64,000 bases of DNA, taken from the NCBI RefSeq assembly GCF_001295795.1, contig NZ_LJHY01000022.1, forward strand, positions 372,001 to 436,000, in the 5' to 3' direction. The notes beneath the pieces were generated by a model. It had not been told where the DNA came from. It saw only the letters and a list, made by a program, of their open reading frames with translations, and made no database searches. The position numbers and the translations under genes are program-made. Below, one piece after another: positions 29,171-38,911 of this stretch; positions within the stretch are counted from its first letter, which is position 1; each line of letters begins with the position of its first letter. The DNA is from Novosphingobium sp. AAP83 (GTDB lineage: Bacteria > Pseudomonadota > Alphaproteobacteria > Sphingomonadales > Sphingomonadaceae).

Positions 29171-31935
29171 TGGTTGCGTCCGTTTCCGCGCTGACAAGTT
29201 CAGGCCAAGCCGCCAGCTACTATGAATCCGCAGGCGAATATTATGCAGACGGAGGTCAGTCTCCATCGGAATGGCAAGGCAAAGGTGCAGAGGCGCTGGG
29301 TCTTTCAGGCGATGTGAACCGGGACAAATTTCGCGACTTGCTGGACGGCAAAGTTGCCGACCAGCAGTTGGGCACGACCCGCGACGGCAAACTGGAGCAT
29401 CGTCCCGGTTGGGATGTGACCTTGAGCGCGCCAAAGTCCGTCTCGATCATGGCCGAAGTTGCGGGCGACCGGCGATTGGTTGCAGCGCACGGAGCAGCGG
29501 TAAGAACCGCGCTTGCCCATGTCGAACAGAACATGGCCGCTACCCGCATCCGCGACGGCGGCATAGTGAATCGTGAGGCGACCGGGAATCTTGTGGTCGC
29601 CAGCTTTCAGCATAGCACCAGCCGAGCCCAAGACCCGCAGTTGCACACTCACAATGTCGTTCTCAATGCCACCAAGGGTGAGGACGGTACATGGCGCAGC
29701 CTTGAACCGCGCGCGATCTACCAACTGCAAAAGCAGATTGGTGCGATCTACCGGCAGGAGCTGGCCTTGAAGGTCCGAGAACTGGGCTATGAGATCGAAG
29801 TGGGCAAAGGCTCTATGTTCGAGATCAAAGGCGTTTCTCCTGAGGTCGTGGCCGCGTTCAGCACCCGCAGCGCGGAGATTGAAGCGGCGCTTGAGGAGCG
29901 CGGCACATCGCGCAACGAGGCCAGCGCCGCCGAAAAACAAGTTGCCGCGCTGGATACGCGGCAGGCCAAAGTTGCCGCCGATCCGAAAACGCTTGTGGCG
30001 GAGTGGCGGGATACCGCCAGCGCAGCCGGGTTCGGGCCAGAGGCAAGGCTGGCCATGATCAAACAGGCTGAAGCCATTGCTGCCGGTAAAGATCATAGCG
30101 CCACGATGGAATTGCAGGGCGACAGCGCCGCGAACCGCGCCGTCGCCTTTGCCGCCGACAAACTAGGCGAACGGCAATCGGTGTTCTCCGTCGCTGCCTT
30201 GCATGTGGAAGCCGGGCGCGTCGGGCTTGGCAAAGTCAGCTATGCACAGATCGGGGAGGCCATTGCGGCAGCAACCAAGCAAGGCGAACTGATAGACCGC
30301 ACCCATATCGACCGGCGGGGGGCTGAATTTGCCGGATTCACCACCCGCACCAATGTTAAGACCGAGGCCAAGTTGTTGCGGATCGAGACGGAAGGGCGCG
30401 GTTCATTATCGGCCATCGCATCGCCGTTGGCCGCTGCCAAAGCTGTCGCCAGTGCATCAGCGAAGGCCGAGCGGACCGGCCATGGCTGGAATACCGACCA
30501 ACGCACAGCCACGCAGCAGCTCTTGACCAGCCGTAACCGCATTACCGCGTTGCAAGGCTACGCTGGCACCGCGAAGACAACCACCGTTCTGGCAACCTTC
30601 GCCCGCGAGGCCGAAGCGCTTGGTGTGCGCGTTGTTGCGCTCGCGCCAACCGCATCGGCGGCGATGGTGCTGGGCGAGGCGCTTGGCGCGCGCAGCGATA
30701 CCGTTGCACGGCATCTGTTATCCCCAGAGCGCCCAAATCAGGGCCAGCCCGCTGCATGGATTGTGGACGAGGCATCGCTGTTGTCGGCGCGCGATACGGC
30801 CAAACTGTTCGACCTGGCGGAGAAGCAGAACGCCCGCGTTATTCTTGTGGGCGACGTGAAGCAGCTTGGCTCGGTCGAGGCAGGCGAGGCCTTTGCGCAA
30901 TTGCAGGGCGCAGGCATGGAAACCGCAAATCTAAGCGAGATCGTCCGGCAAACCAGCATCGCGGCGAAGGAGGCCGTGCTGGCATCCATCGAAGGAGACG
31001 CCAGAAAGGTTCTTGCCGCACTCGACCGGGGAGGAGGCAAAATCGTGGAGAATACCGACCGTAGCGCGCGCTTCGCGGCCATCGCCAAGGACTATGCCGC
31101 GCTCGACAAGGCCAGCCGCGCCAGAACCCTTGTCATTGAGCCATCGCGCGAAGGGCGCGACACCCTGACCGCCGACATTCGCGATGCACTCACAAAATCG
31201 GGGACGCTAACCGGCCCCGCCGTCACCATGCAAAGCCTTGCCAACAAGGGGCTGACCCGTGCCGAGGCTCGTGACCCGTTGAGCTATGACAAAGGCGATG
31301 TCGTCCGGTTCACCCGTGATTACGCAGACAAAGGCGTGACGCGCGGCGCAGCCTACCGCGTCGATAGCATCGACCCTGCGAAATCCACCATCACCTTGAA
31401 ATCAGAAGACGGGCGCGAGGTGGATTGGCGCTTGCGGCAATGGGGCGCTGGCAACAGCCAGACGTTCGCGCCGCAAACACTCGAACTCAAAACCGGCGAT
31501 AACATCCGGTTCACCCGCAATGACCGGGAAGCGGGGCGGATCAACGGCGCGCGCGGCGAAGTGACCGTGATTGATGTGCAGGCCCGCACGGCGGAATTCC
31601 GAAACCCGCGTGGGCAGACCCAGACCTTGAGCCTTGATGCGGCACGAGATCAGCACATTGCTCATGCCTATGTCGAAACCGTCTTTGCCGCCCAAGGCCG
31701 CACCGCAGATCACGTCATCATCCACGCCGACAGCAAGGCCACCAACCTGATCGACCAGAAGTCATTCTACGTCGGGATTTCCCGTGCAAAGGAGACGGTC
31801 GCGATCTTCACCAATGACCGGGCCAAACTGGTATCTGCGATCAGCGAACGGGCCGGACTGGCGCAAACGGCAATCCCGCAGGCGGCTATGCAAACGCCAA
31901 CAGCAAAGAAGGTTATGGAGGCCGGGTTAGGTTAA
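29170..31935 (+). CDS. MobF-family relaxase-helicase (TrwC/TraI type)
   Basis: This 921-residue bifunctional conjugation enzyme nicks oriT and unwinds the plasmid strand. The N-terminal relaxase domain has the catalytic tyrosine pairs (ASYYESAGEYY, Y17/Y18 and Y24/Y25) and the HUH metal site FQHSTSRAQDPQLHTHN (H148, H159, H161). The C-terminal SF1 helicase has Walker A GYAGTAKTT near residue 463 (Ala where Gly is usual before Lys) and Walker B WIVDEASLL. The final motif AHAYVETVFAAQGRTADHVI is also conserved. The start at 29170 is set by GAGGGA and the 1-nt overlap with the coupling protein gene; the frame is open for 25 codons upstream. Confidence 0.95.
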   Translation: MVASVSALTSSGQAASYYESAGEYYADGGQSPSEWQGKGAEALGLSGDVNRDKFRDLLDGKVADQQLGTTRDGKLEHRPGWDVTLSAPKSVSIMAEVAGDRRLVAAHGAAVRTALAHVEQNMAATRIRDGGIVNREATGNLVVASFQHSTSRAQDPQLHTHNVVLNATKGEDGTWRSLEPRAIYQLQKQIGAIYRQELALKVRELGYEIEVGKGSMFEIKGVSPEVVAAFSTRSAEIEAALEERGTSRNEASAAEKQVAALDTRQAKVAADPKTLVAEWRDTASAAGFGPEARLAMIKQAEAIAAGKDHSATMELQGDSAANRAVAFAADKLGERQSVFSVAALHVEAGRVGLGKVSYAQIGEAIAAATKQGELIDRTHIDRRGAEFAGFTTRTNVKTEAKLLRIETEGRGSLSAIASPLAAAKAVASASAKAERTGHGWNTDQRTATQQLLTSRNRITALQGYAGTAKTTTVLATFAREAEALGVRVVALAPTASAAMVLGEALGARSDTVARHLLSPERPNQGQPAAWIVDEASLLSARDTAKLFDLAEKQNARVILVGDVKQLGSVEAGEAFAQLQGAGMETANLSEIVRQTSIAAKEAVLASIEGDARKVLAALDRGGGKIVENTDRSARFAAIAKDYAALDKASRARTLVIEPSREGRDTLTADIRDALTKSGTLTGPAVTMQSLANKGLTRAEARDPLSYDKGDVVRFTRDYADKGVTRGAAYRVDSIDPAKSTITLKSEDGREVDWRLRQWGAGNSQTFAPQTLELKTGDNIRFTRNDREAGRINGARGEVTVIDVQARTAEFRNPRGQTQTLSLDAARDQHIAHAYVETVFAAQGRTADHVIIHADSKATNLIDQKSFYVGISRAKETVAIFTNDRAKLVSAISERAGLAQTAIPQAAMQTPTAKKVMEAGLG

Positions 31936-32008
31936 TCCGGCATGTCGGGTCACCGCAGACCGTATGGCGTCACTTGACACCGTACGAATTGTCGGAGTAG
32001 GAACGTCC

Positions 32009-32299
32009 ATGAAGATCAGAAACGTGGTCCACAAGGGATTGCGGCGATTCATCGAAGTTGACGATGAAAGCGGCCTTCAACCCGCCGTTGTCGCCAAGGT
32101 CCGGCGTATCGTATCCTTCCTCCAAGATATGGAACGAGAGGATGAATTGCGCACCGTAGCAAGCTGGAAGGCCCATATGCTGACCGGCGACCGCAAGGGG
32201 ACATGGAGCCTATTCGTCACCAAGAATTGGCGGATGACGTTTCGGATCGACCGTGACGAGATCGAAATCATCGACCTCGACTATGAAGATTACCACTAG
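32009..32299 (+). CDS. higB: HigB-type mRNA interferase toxin
   Basis: This 96-residue RelE-superfamily toxin matches HigB: a compact alpha/beta protein ending NWRMTFRIDRDEIEIIDLDYEDYH, with the HKGLRRFIE and SWKAHMLTGDRKGTW blocks. HigB cleaves ribosome-bound mRNA. The ATG at 32009 follows GGAG at a good distance; an in-frame upstream ATG at 31964 is less likely. The toxin gene comes first and is followed 9 bp later by the antitoxin, the standard higBA order. Confidence 0.93.
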   Translation: MKIRNVVHKGLRRFIEVDDESGLQPAVVAKVRRIVSFLQDMEREDELRTVASWKAHMLTGDRKGTWSLFVTKNWRMTFRIDRDEIEIIDLDYEDYH

Positions 32300-32308
32300 G
32301 AGGTGGGC

Positions 32309-32638
32309 ATGAGTGCGATTGCAGGCATACGCTTGATGAACCCGGCCCACCCCGGCAGCTTCATCAAGCATGACATCATTGAACCGCTGGGCCTTTCGGT
32401 CACGGCGGCGGCGGACGTGCTGGGCGTGACGCGCGCTACGCTATCGACCTTGCTCAACGAGCGCGCGCACCTATCGCCGGAAATGGCGCTTCGGCTCGAA
32501 AAGGCGTTCGGCGTGTCGATGGACACCCTCATGCGGATGCAGAACAGCTACGACATCGCGCAGACCCGCAAACGCGCAGATGAGATCAAGGTCATGCCGT
32601 TCAGGGGCAAGCCGATTGAACCACAGGCAGCGGCCTGA
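32309..32638 (+). CDS. higA: HigA antitoxin
   Basis: This 109-residue XRE-family antitoxin has the HigA signature NPAHPGSFIKHDIIEPLGLS, then VTAAADVLGVTRATLSTLLN, and ends in the conserved RALRL-type helix (MALRLEKAFGVSMDTLMRMQ). It neutralises HigB and represses the operon. A strong AGGAGG precedes the ATG at 32309. Confidence 0.95.
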   Translation: MSAIAGIRLMNPAHPGSFIKHDIIEPLGLSVTAAADVLGVTRATLSTLLNERAHLSPEMALRLEKAFGVSMDTLMRMQNSYDIAQTRKRADEIKVMPFRGKPIEPQAAA

Positions 32639-32669
32639 TCGAACCGGCTAGCGAAATGGAATGCCTTGA

Positions 32670-33872
32670 ATGAACGCCGTTGAAATCGAAGAAGCCGTAT
32701 CCAACCTGGCAGAGCAGCCGTTTGATGTTCAGGAGTTCCCGTTCGCGTTCCTCGAAGCCTTTGGCAACAAAGCGACCACCATCAAGCGGCTGCGCAGTGG
32801 CGCATCGAACAAATCAGACGTTGGCGGCGTCTTGCAGGTCAACAACATTCATCTTGCGGTAGCCGAGCCCGGCACGGTGACGCAGACGCTTACGGCTCTG
32901 AAGGCTAGCCCACAAACTGCCAAGGGGAAGGCGAAGTTCGTACTTGCGACCGATGGCGACCTGTTCGAGGCCGAGGACCTTGATTCTGGCGAAACCTTGG
33001 CTTGTGAATTCGCCAGCTTCGCCGAGCGCTTTGACTTTTTCCTGCCCTTGGCTGGAATTTCCTACGTCAAAGAGCTGAAAGAAACGGCAATCGACAGAGG
33101 CGCAGCGCGGCGTCTCAACCGGCTCTACGTTGAATTGCTAAAGGACAATCCGGACTGGGGCAGCGAAGCGCGCCGCCGGGACATGAACCATCTTATGGCT
33201 AGGCTGATTTTCTGCTTCTACGCAGAGGACACCGGTATCTTCCATCCCAGCTATCCCTTCACGGGGACCATCGAGAAGATGAGCGAGCGCGATAGCTCCA
33301 ACACGCATGACGTGATCGGTGAGCTGTTCCGCGCCATGAACACAAATAAGGCAGATCACGAGGCGGCAGACATTCGCAACTGGGCGCGCCCCTTTCCTTA
33401 TGTGAATGGCGGCCTTTTTAGCGGCAATCTGGACGTGCCGCGCTTCAGCCGAATTGCGCGGTCATACCTGCTGCATATCGGCAGTCTCGATTGGACGAAG
33501 ATCAACCCGGATATCTTTGGATCAATGATCCAGGCGGTCGCTGACGGGGAGGCCCGTGGCGCGCTGGGGATGCATTACACCAGCGTTCCCAATATCCTGA
33601 AAGTGCTGAACCCGCTGTTCCTCGATGAGCTGCGGGAAAAACTGACGGAAGCGGGCGACAACCCGCGCAAGCTGGCCAATCTTCGCAGCCGTATGGCGAA
33701 AATCCGGGTGTTCGATCCCGCCTGTGGGAGCGGCAATTTCCTTGTCATTGCCTACAAGCAGATGCGCGAAATCGAGGCCGAGGTAAACCGAAGGCGCGGT
33801 GAGGCAAGCCGTGCCAACCGACATTCCTCTGACCAATTTTCGGGGGATTGCTCGTATCGCCATCGGCGATGA
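32670..33872 (+). pseudogene. MmeI-like class I SAM DNA methyltransferase, 5' part (frameshifted and truncated)
   Basis: The 400-residue frame holds the N-terminal and spacer regions of the large MmeI/type IIG-like methyltransferase family and the SAM-binding motif I, FDPACGSGNFLVIAYKQMRE, near residue 350. After EVNRRRGE the frame turns into non-homologous sequence and stops at 33872. The expected continuation (an IPLTNFRGI block) is found in another frame just downstream, so there is a frameshift. The catalytic NPPY motif and the target recognition region are missing. The product could not methylate DNA. It opens a decayed restriction-type locus that continues in the next two entries. Confidence 0.8.
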
Positions 33873-34224
33873 CAGCCAGCCCAGCGCCAACACCGCGCTG
33901 ATCGACGGCGTCCGCAAATTCGCGATGGACGTGCGCGAACTCGACATCGACCTGATCGACTTCATTAATCCTTTCGGCGAAGCCTATTCCATACTTGCCA
34001 AAACCATGAGCGAAGAAAGCTTGAAGCAGGTCGCGGCAGCAATTGCCGCCAAGCGCACCAGCCTGACGCCCGAGGAGGCGAAAGAACTGGCCGTGCGCGC
34101 CGTGCGCTTCAAGAAAGAACGCGGGCGTTTGCCGTCGATCAGTTCGACCGATGCCTGGGAAAAGCGAATGGCCGAAGGCGCAGCCGCATTCGTGCGCTTC
34201 AAGGATGAGGGCCGCTATGAGTGA
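33799..34224 (+). pseudogene. Fusion remnant: methyltransferase fragment joined to a helicase C-terminal end
   Basis: This frame starts at GTG. Its first 17 residues include DIPLTNFRGI, which fits the methyltransferase region that should follow motif I. After that the sequence switches to a helical region (LDIDLIDFINPFGEAYSILA, then KELAVRAVRFKKERGRLPSI and TDAWEKRMAEG) that resembles the C-terminal tail of DEAD/DEAH helicases encoded beside such methyltransferases. A deletion that removed the rest of the methyltransferase and most of the helicase would produce exactly this join. It overlaps the GIY-YIG gene by 8 nt. The helicase assignment is from memory of gene neighbourhoods and is moderately sure. 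Confidence 0.6.
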
Positions 34225-35428
34225 CCTCGACCTTGACGACCTTCGCAGCGAGCTGGCCGAATTTGCCCAGCCGGAAAAGAAGATCGGGCGTTCTCCACGC
34301 GACGAGCGCATCATCGCTGGATTTGAAGAGATCCAGCGATTTGTGGAGCAGCATGGCCGCGCCCCGCTGCACGGCGAAGACCGGGACATCTTTGAGCGCC
34401 TATATGCCGTGCGCCTAGACCGGCTTCGTGCTCAGGATGATTGCCGCGAGTTGCTGGCATCGCTGGACCATCAAGGGCTGTTGGCCGGAGATGGTTCCTT
34501 CGCCGCTGCAACAGTTGAGACGATGGATGAAGACGAGCTTTTGGCCGTGTTGGAAGGCATAGCCGGCGATGCTGACATTACCCAGCTCCGCCATGTCCGG
34601 CCAAGCGCAGAAAAGCGCGCCGCCGAGGAAATTGCCAACCGCGAGCCATGCCCGGACTTTGACAACTTCAAGCCCCTTTTCGCGCAGGTCCAGCGTGATC
34701 TTGATTCCGGTGTTCGGTCCACCCGCCGGTTCGTGAAGGACGCGGGTTTTCTGAAAGCGGACATCACGGACGGGCAGTTCTTCATTCTGGGCGGCCAGAC
34801 CGCCTATGTCGCCGAAGTCGGGGAGCCCATCAAAGCCCCGAATGGCGAATTGGATGCACGCTTACGCCTGATCTACTCCAACGGCACCGAGAGCAATCTG
34901 CTGCGCCGCTCACTCCAGCGGGCATTGTACAAGGATGAAGCAGGGCGACGGATAACGGAGCCAACCGCCGGACCCCTATTTGCCAGTGAAAACGACGATG
35001 ACGATCAGGCCAGCGGCACCATATATGTGCTGCGCAGCAAGTCGGATCATCCCCTCGTCGCGGCCAATCGGGAAGTCTTGCACAAGATCGGCGTGACCGG
35101 CGGAGACGTGGTGCGGCGCGTCGCCAATGCCAAACTGGACCCGACATTCCTTATGGCCGACGTCGAAATCGTCGCAACCTACACCCTGTTCAATATCAAC
35201 CGGACCAAGTTGGAAAACCTGATCCACCGCATATTCGATCCTGCGCGGCTCGAAATCGAGGTCAAGGACCGTTTCGGCAATCCGGTGGTCCCGCGTGAAT
35301 GGTTTCTCGTGCCGCGTTTCGTCGTGGATGATGCGGTGGAGAAGATCAGGAGCGGCGCGATCACACATTATCTATACGACCCGAAATCGGCCCGACTCAT
35401 ATCGCACGATGATAACGGGAATGTTTAG
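34217..35428 (+). CDS. GIY-YIG nuclease family protein (T5orf172-like)
   Basis: This 403-residue protein starts at ATG 34217. The N-terminal half is helical, with a helicase-associated-like segment (IQRFVEQHGRAPLHGEDRDI). The C-terminal part from about residue 268 has a GIY-YIG-type core: GTIYVLRSKSD, LHKIGVTGGDVVRRVA, and ENLIHRIFDPARLEIEV with a candidate catalytic Glu. Such proteins accompany a methyltransferase and a helicase in restriction-type defence loci, where they are likely the nuclease. Here both partners are broken while this gene looks intact. Confidence 0.8.
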   Translation: MSDLDLDDLRSELAEFAQPEKKIGRSPRDERIIAGFEEIQRFVEQHGRAPLHGEDRDIFERLYAVRLDRLRAQDDCRELLASLDHQGLLAGDGSFAAATVETMDEDELLAVLEGIAGDADITQLRHVRPSAEKRAAEEIANREPCPDFDNFKPLFAQVQRDLDSGVRSTRRFVKDAGFLKADITDGQFFILGGQTAYVAEVGEPIKAPNGELDARLRLIYSNGTESNLLRRSLQRALYKDEAGRRITEPTAGPLFASENDDDDQASGTIYVLRSKSDHPLVAANREVLHKIGVTGGDVVRRVANAKLDPTFLMADVEIVATYTLFNINRTKLENLIHRIFDPARLEIEVKDRFGNPVVPREWFLVPRFVVDDAVEKIRSGAITHYLYDPKSARLISHDDNGNV

Positions 35429-35431
35429 TCG

Positions 35432-37516
35432 GTGAGCGACCTCGAAGCTGTATTCAATCTGAATAATTTGCGGCGAGCTTACCAGTGGGTGATGTCCAAC
35501 CCAGACGCGCAGTATAAGTCTTACTTTCGCGATTCATACGATGCATTCGCAATCGCGTCGGACACCCATCTCAAATGGATACGCCAAGAAGGATTGAAGG
35601 AGCGTTATCAGGTTTCCCATGCGTCCAAACTCCTCCTGCCAAAGCCATCTGGCACATTACGCCCGATCACTCTCCTGACGGTTGAAGATCAAATCGTCTA
35701 TCAGGCATGTGTCAACCTGATTGCGGACATACTCAAACGAAAGACCCGTCAGCGTTACGAAAAGCGCGTTTTTGCCCATCTGTATGCTGGGAAATCGTCA
35801 CCGTTCTTTTACTTTCAGTGGCAGCGTAGTTATCGAAAGTTCGGCCGTAGGATCGAGCAGGCATTTAACGACGGATACCACTACGTCGCCAATTTCGACT
35901 TGGCCGCATTTTACGATTCTATCGACCATCATGTGCTGCGGCATTTTCTTGCCACCCTCAGCATAGATGAGGACACGGTCGATCTCCTGCTTCGATGCCT
36001 GAAAGTTTGGACATCGAGCACTTGGAGTAACGGGCAGGCGAATATTTATCACGAGCATGGAATCCCGCAGGGACCCCTTGCGTCCGGAATGCTCTCCGAA
36101 GCAGTGTTGCAGCATATTGACGCTGCGGGCGAGCGGGGTTGAAAAACCGTCTATTTTCGCTATGTCGATGACATCAAGATTCTTGCAAAAAGCGAAGATG
36201 AACTGCCGCGCAAGCTCATTGACCTCGACATTGCTTCGAAAGAGATCGGTCTTTTCCCGCAGACGGCCAAAATCAATATCCGGAAAATTGCCGATCCGCG
36301 TGACGAGGTAAAATCGATCAGTCGTCCGCCCGAGCCTTCCATCAAGCCGACCGTAAATCAGAAGAAACTCGTCTCCCGGCTTCTCGAATTGACTCGCAAC
36401 GGCAGAGTTCCGCCGGAAAGCGTGACGCGTTTCAAATATCTTTTAGCACACGCCACGCCAACCCACAGGCTCAATTCCCGCTTGATGAAGGTGCTACATC
36501 GGCATCCTGAACACGCGCCCGGAATTTGCCGATACATCGCCTCCTATCCCAAGATTCCCGACGTTCTTGCCAAAGAGATCGAAAGCTTCGTTTCGATCAA
36601 CGAGTTGTATCATGCCGTTAACGCGCAATTGCTCCGATCATGCCTGGACAGATGCCCTGCCGTTGTCACGGCTTCGTTGGGAAAGATTTGTGCGGATCGA
36701 CTGCTGCGCCCCAAGCCCGGCGTCATTCAGTTGCAGCCGAGCTACAAAGAAGCCTTGATCGGCTGGGCTTTGAGCGCAAATGCGATAAACTTCGCGGAAT
36801 TCGATGGCATTGTGTCCAACGAACCAGATTGGTGGGTCAAAAAATGTGCTTTCCGTGAACTGACGCCCGGCCTATTTGGTGCAGCGACTTATGCAGACTT
36901 CCTTAATCGCCAAATGCGGGACGCCGAATCTGAGGTGGCGCGCATTGCCGCCGGTAGATTAATTGACGGAAATCTAAAGTTGGCAAGGCCATATGGTGAT
37001 GTTGAAACGACTGCCAAGCATAGCTTGAAAGCCGCGAGGATCATCCGCTCAGTTGGCCAGCCGGGTGGCCGTATCAACGAGATCCTAGCGTATATCCTGA
37101 AACGGCAACAGACTGCCTATGATTGGAAGGCGTTCTTCGGTGCCGCGCACGGCCATGCCGAGCGTATGTCGATCTTCCTCAAGAGGAATCGCGAGTCGAA
37201 CATCGATGCCTTTTTGGTGCAGCTCGATAGCTGGTGCGACGAGGTTTTTTCCCATCTTTATACGCGCCTGAAGCCGAACCGACAGCGCCCCAACTACGGG
37301 GCTGCCTTGAGGGACCAAACGCTACTAGCTCACTTGCCCCAACTAATGCCCTGTTTTCTAAGGCTTCATGATCTGCGACTGGATTCCACTACGGCACATC
37401 CACGTAGTCAAAGGTCTGGCACCGCTACGCGTAGATTAAAACATAGGGATTTCCGTGCGATACGAAATGACCTAATCCATGCGTTTGACGAGTTAGAAGC
37501 CAACATCGTCCCTTAA
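35432..37516 (+). pseudogene. AbiA-like reverse transcriptase with C-terminal HEPN-like motif, interrupted by one in-frame TGA
   Basis: The frame is continuous over 695 codons except for TGA at 36140-36142 (codon 237). Before it lie RT motif A (FDLAAFYDSID, near residue 154) and motif B (GIPQGPLASG, near residue 210). Right after it, in the same frame, comes motif C (YFRYVDDI, YVDD at 244-247). A region of about 400 residues of helical repeat character follows (LVSRLLELTRNGRVPPESV onwards), and the end carries RNDLIH, an R-x4-H HEPN nuclease-like motif. RT, helical repeats, then HEPN is the layout of AbiA-type phage-defence RTs. As read, translation would stop before the catalytic aspartates, so it is either a fresh nonsense mutant, a readthrough gene or a sequencing error. 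The start is GTG 35432. Confidence 0.8.
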
Positions 37517-37535
37517 CGTGTTCAATACTGAGCGG

Positions 37536-37661
37536 ATGAACGCGGCGTTGTTTGCGTTTCTAGGTTATAACGAAGCCTCGTTGCGCTATAACGGAATCGA
37601 CAGCCACAAGGGGCTTACCCACTACGGCCTCTACGACACGGTCGTGGCGAAAGAAGGCTAA
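37536..37661 (+). CDS. Small uncharacterised reading frame after the RT gene
   Basis: This is a 41-codon frame starting MNAALFAFLGYNEASLRYNG and ending TVVAKEG, 19 bp after the RT stop. The composition is protein-like, with repeated YN motifs. It may be the remnant of a larger gene or a short peptide. No ribosome binding site is clear, and no family is recognised. Confidence 0.3.
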   Translation: MNAALFAFLGYNEASLRYNGIDSHKGLTHYGLYDTVVAKEG

Positions 37662-37669
37662 ACGTCGTT

Positions 37670-38911
37670 TTAGGCTTTTCCTTGTAATGTTAAAGTGCGC
37701 TCACGAACAACATTACAAACAGACTTAACACCGACCAGTATCGGAAATTTTTCCGAGAACTTGCTATCAATCGCGGTAAGAACCGCATCACCCAATTGCC
37801 GAACCCGCGCTCGCACGAACGGCGCACCGAGCTGCGCATCGGCGGCGAACCGATCCCAATGGCGGGCTTCTATATCGTCAAGCACGGCCTTGCCCCCAAT
37901 CTTCATCGCCAGCTTTGGCGACAATTCTGGGTAGAGCACAGTGGAAAGCAGATCATAGAGCGGTGCGAGCGTGATTGCGCCTTGCTTGTGCAACAGGCTG
38001 AAATTCTTGGCATGAGCATCGGCGTTGCCAATGATCAGGTTGAAGATGGCAGCGTCGAGCAGCCGCAGAATGTCGCGCGGCGGGCGGGTTGCCGCGCGGC
38101 GCAGCAGGGCAAAGCAATCTGGGAAGTTAGGCCCACCCTCACTGGCATATTTGCGGTGCGACGGGACGCCGAGGGCTTGTGCAAAATCCTCCTGATGGAG
38201 CCGTGCCACTTCACCCTCTGGACCGATGGCGCGGTCATAGCGGGTGATCAGCAGGAAAGACCGGCCTTGGACTGTGCGCATTTCGACCGGGGCAACATCC
38301 AGCCCAACCGCGCGCGCCAGCGACATGCAGAAATATTCGTTTTCCGTGGTGCCCGCGAACCGGGCAATGGGCGGCTTGAGGATATGGCTGGTTGGCTGTC
38401 CCGGTGCTGGCAGGGCGATCTGACCGTCGATCACCAGCACCGGCAGCTTGGATTGTGCGCCTGCCAGTGAAAGCCGCAGCCCATCTTCGCCCGCCAGCAT
38501 CGGGCGCATCGGCAGATGGTCGAGCAGTCGCACGAGATCGTCATCATTGAGCAATTTCGGGGCGGCGGCGCTGGGCGGCGTAGGTAATTCGCCTTCCGGT
38601 AAAAGTGTCAGCGCGCCCGCAACTTCACCGCCCAGATATTCGAGCAGCCTGAATTCATTGTCAGCCGAGACGCCGAGCGCGCGGGCAATCGCGGTCCGCT
38701 GGCCTTCCTCTGGCAAGATGCCCCCGAAAAAGGGCTGGCAGGCACGGCGGTTGAACGGTTCGGCTTGTTTGGGCAGGGAAAAGGACAAGGCGGGTAAAGT
38801 CGCATCCGCCAGCCACGCCGCGTCATAGGCGAATTGCGTGTCGCCATCGGGGCCGAGGTAGAGACAGCCGGTGACGCGCCCGTCCCACCAGACTGTCAGC
38901 CGGTTGGTCAT
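37670..38911 (-). CDS. hipA: HipA-family serine/threonine kinase toxin
   Basis: This is a 413-residue kinase of the HipA family. It has an N-terminal HipA subdomain (LTVWWDGRVTGCLYL), the nucleotide-binding loop LSLAGAQSKLPVLV, the catalytic loop IIGNADAHAKNFSLL and the metal-binding LAPLYDLLST. HipA kinases phosphorylate targets such as glutamyl-tRNA synthetase and induce dormancy. The start at 38911 overlaps the hipB stop by 4 nt. The C terminus ends in a short, poorly conserved tail. Confidence 0.92.
   Translation of the reverse strand: MTNRLTVWWDGRVTGCLYLGPDGDTQFAYDAAWLADATLPALSFSLPKQAEPFNRRACQPFFGGILPEEGQRTAIARALGVSADNEFRLLEYLGGEVAGALTLLPEGELPTPPSAAAPKLLNDDDLVRLLDHLPMRPMLAGEDGLRLSLAGAQSKLPVLVIDGQIALPAPGQPTSHILKPPIARFAGTTENEYFCMSLARAVGLDVAPVEMRTVQGRSFLLITRYDRAIGPEGEVARLHQEDFAQALGVPSHRKYASEGGPNFPDCFALLRRAATRPPRDILRLLDAAIFNLIIGNADAHAKNFSLLHKQGAITLAPLYDLLSTVLYPELSPKLAMKIGGKAVLDDIEARHWDRFAADAQLGAPFVRARVRQLGDAVLTAIDSKFSEKFPILVGVKSVCNVVRERTLTLQGKA

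Noticed and set aside
33799-34224. An independent 141-residue gene
   Set aside because: The first part continues the methyltransferase in another frame and the rest fits the tail of a helicase, so a deletion remnant explains it better.
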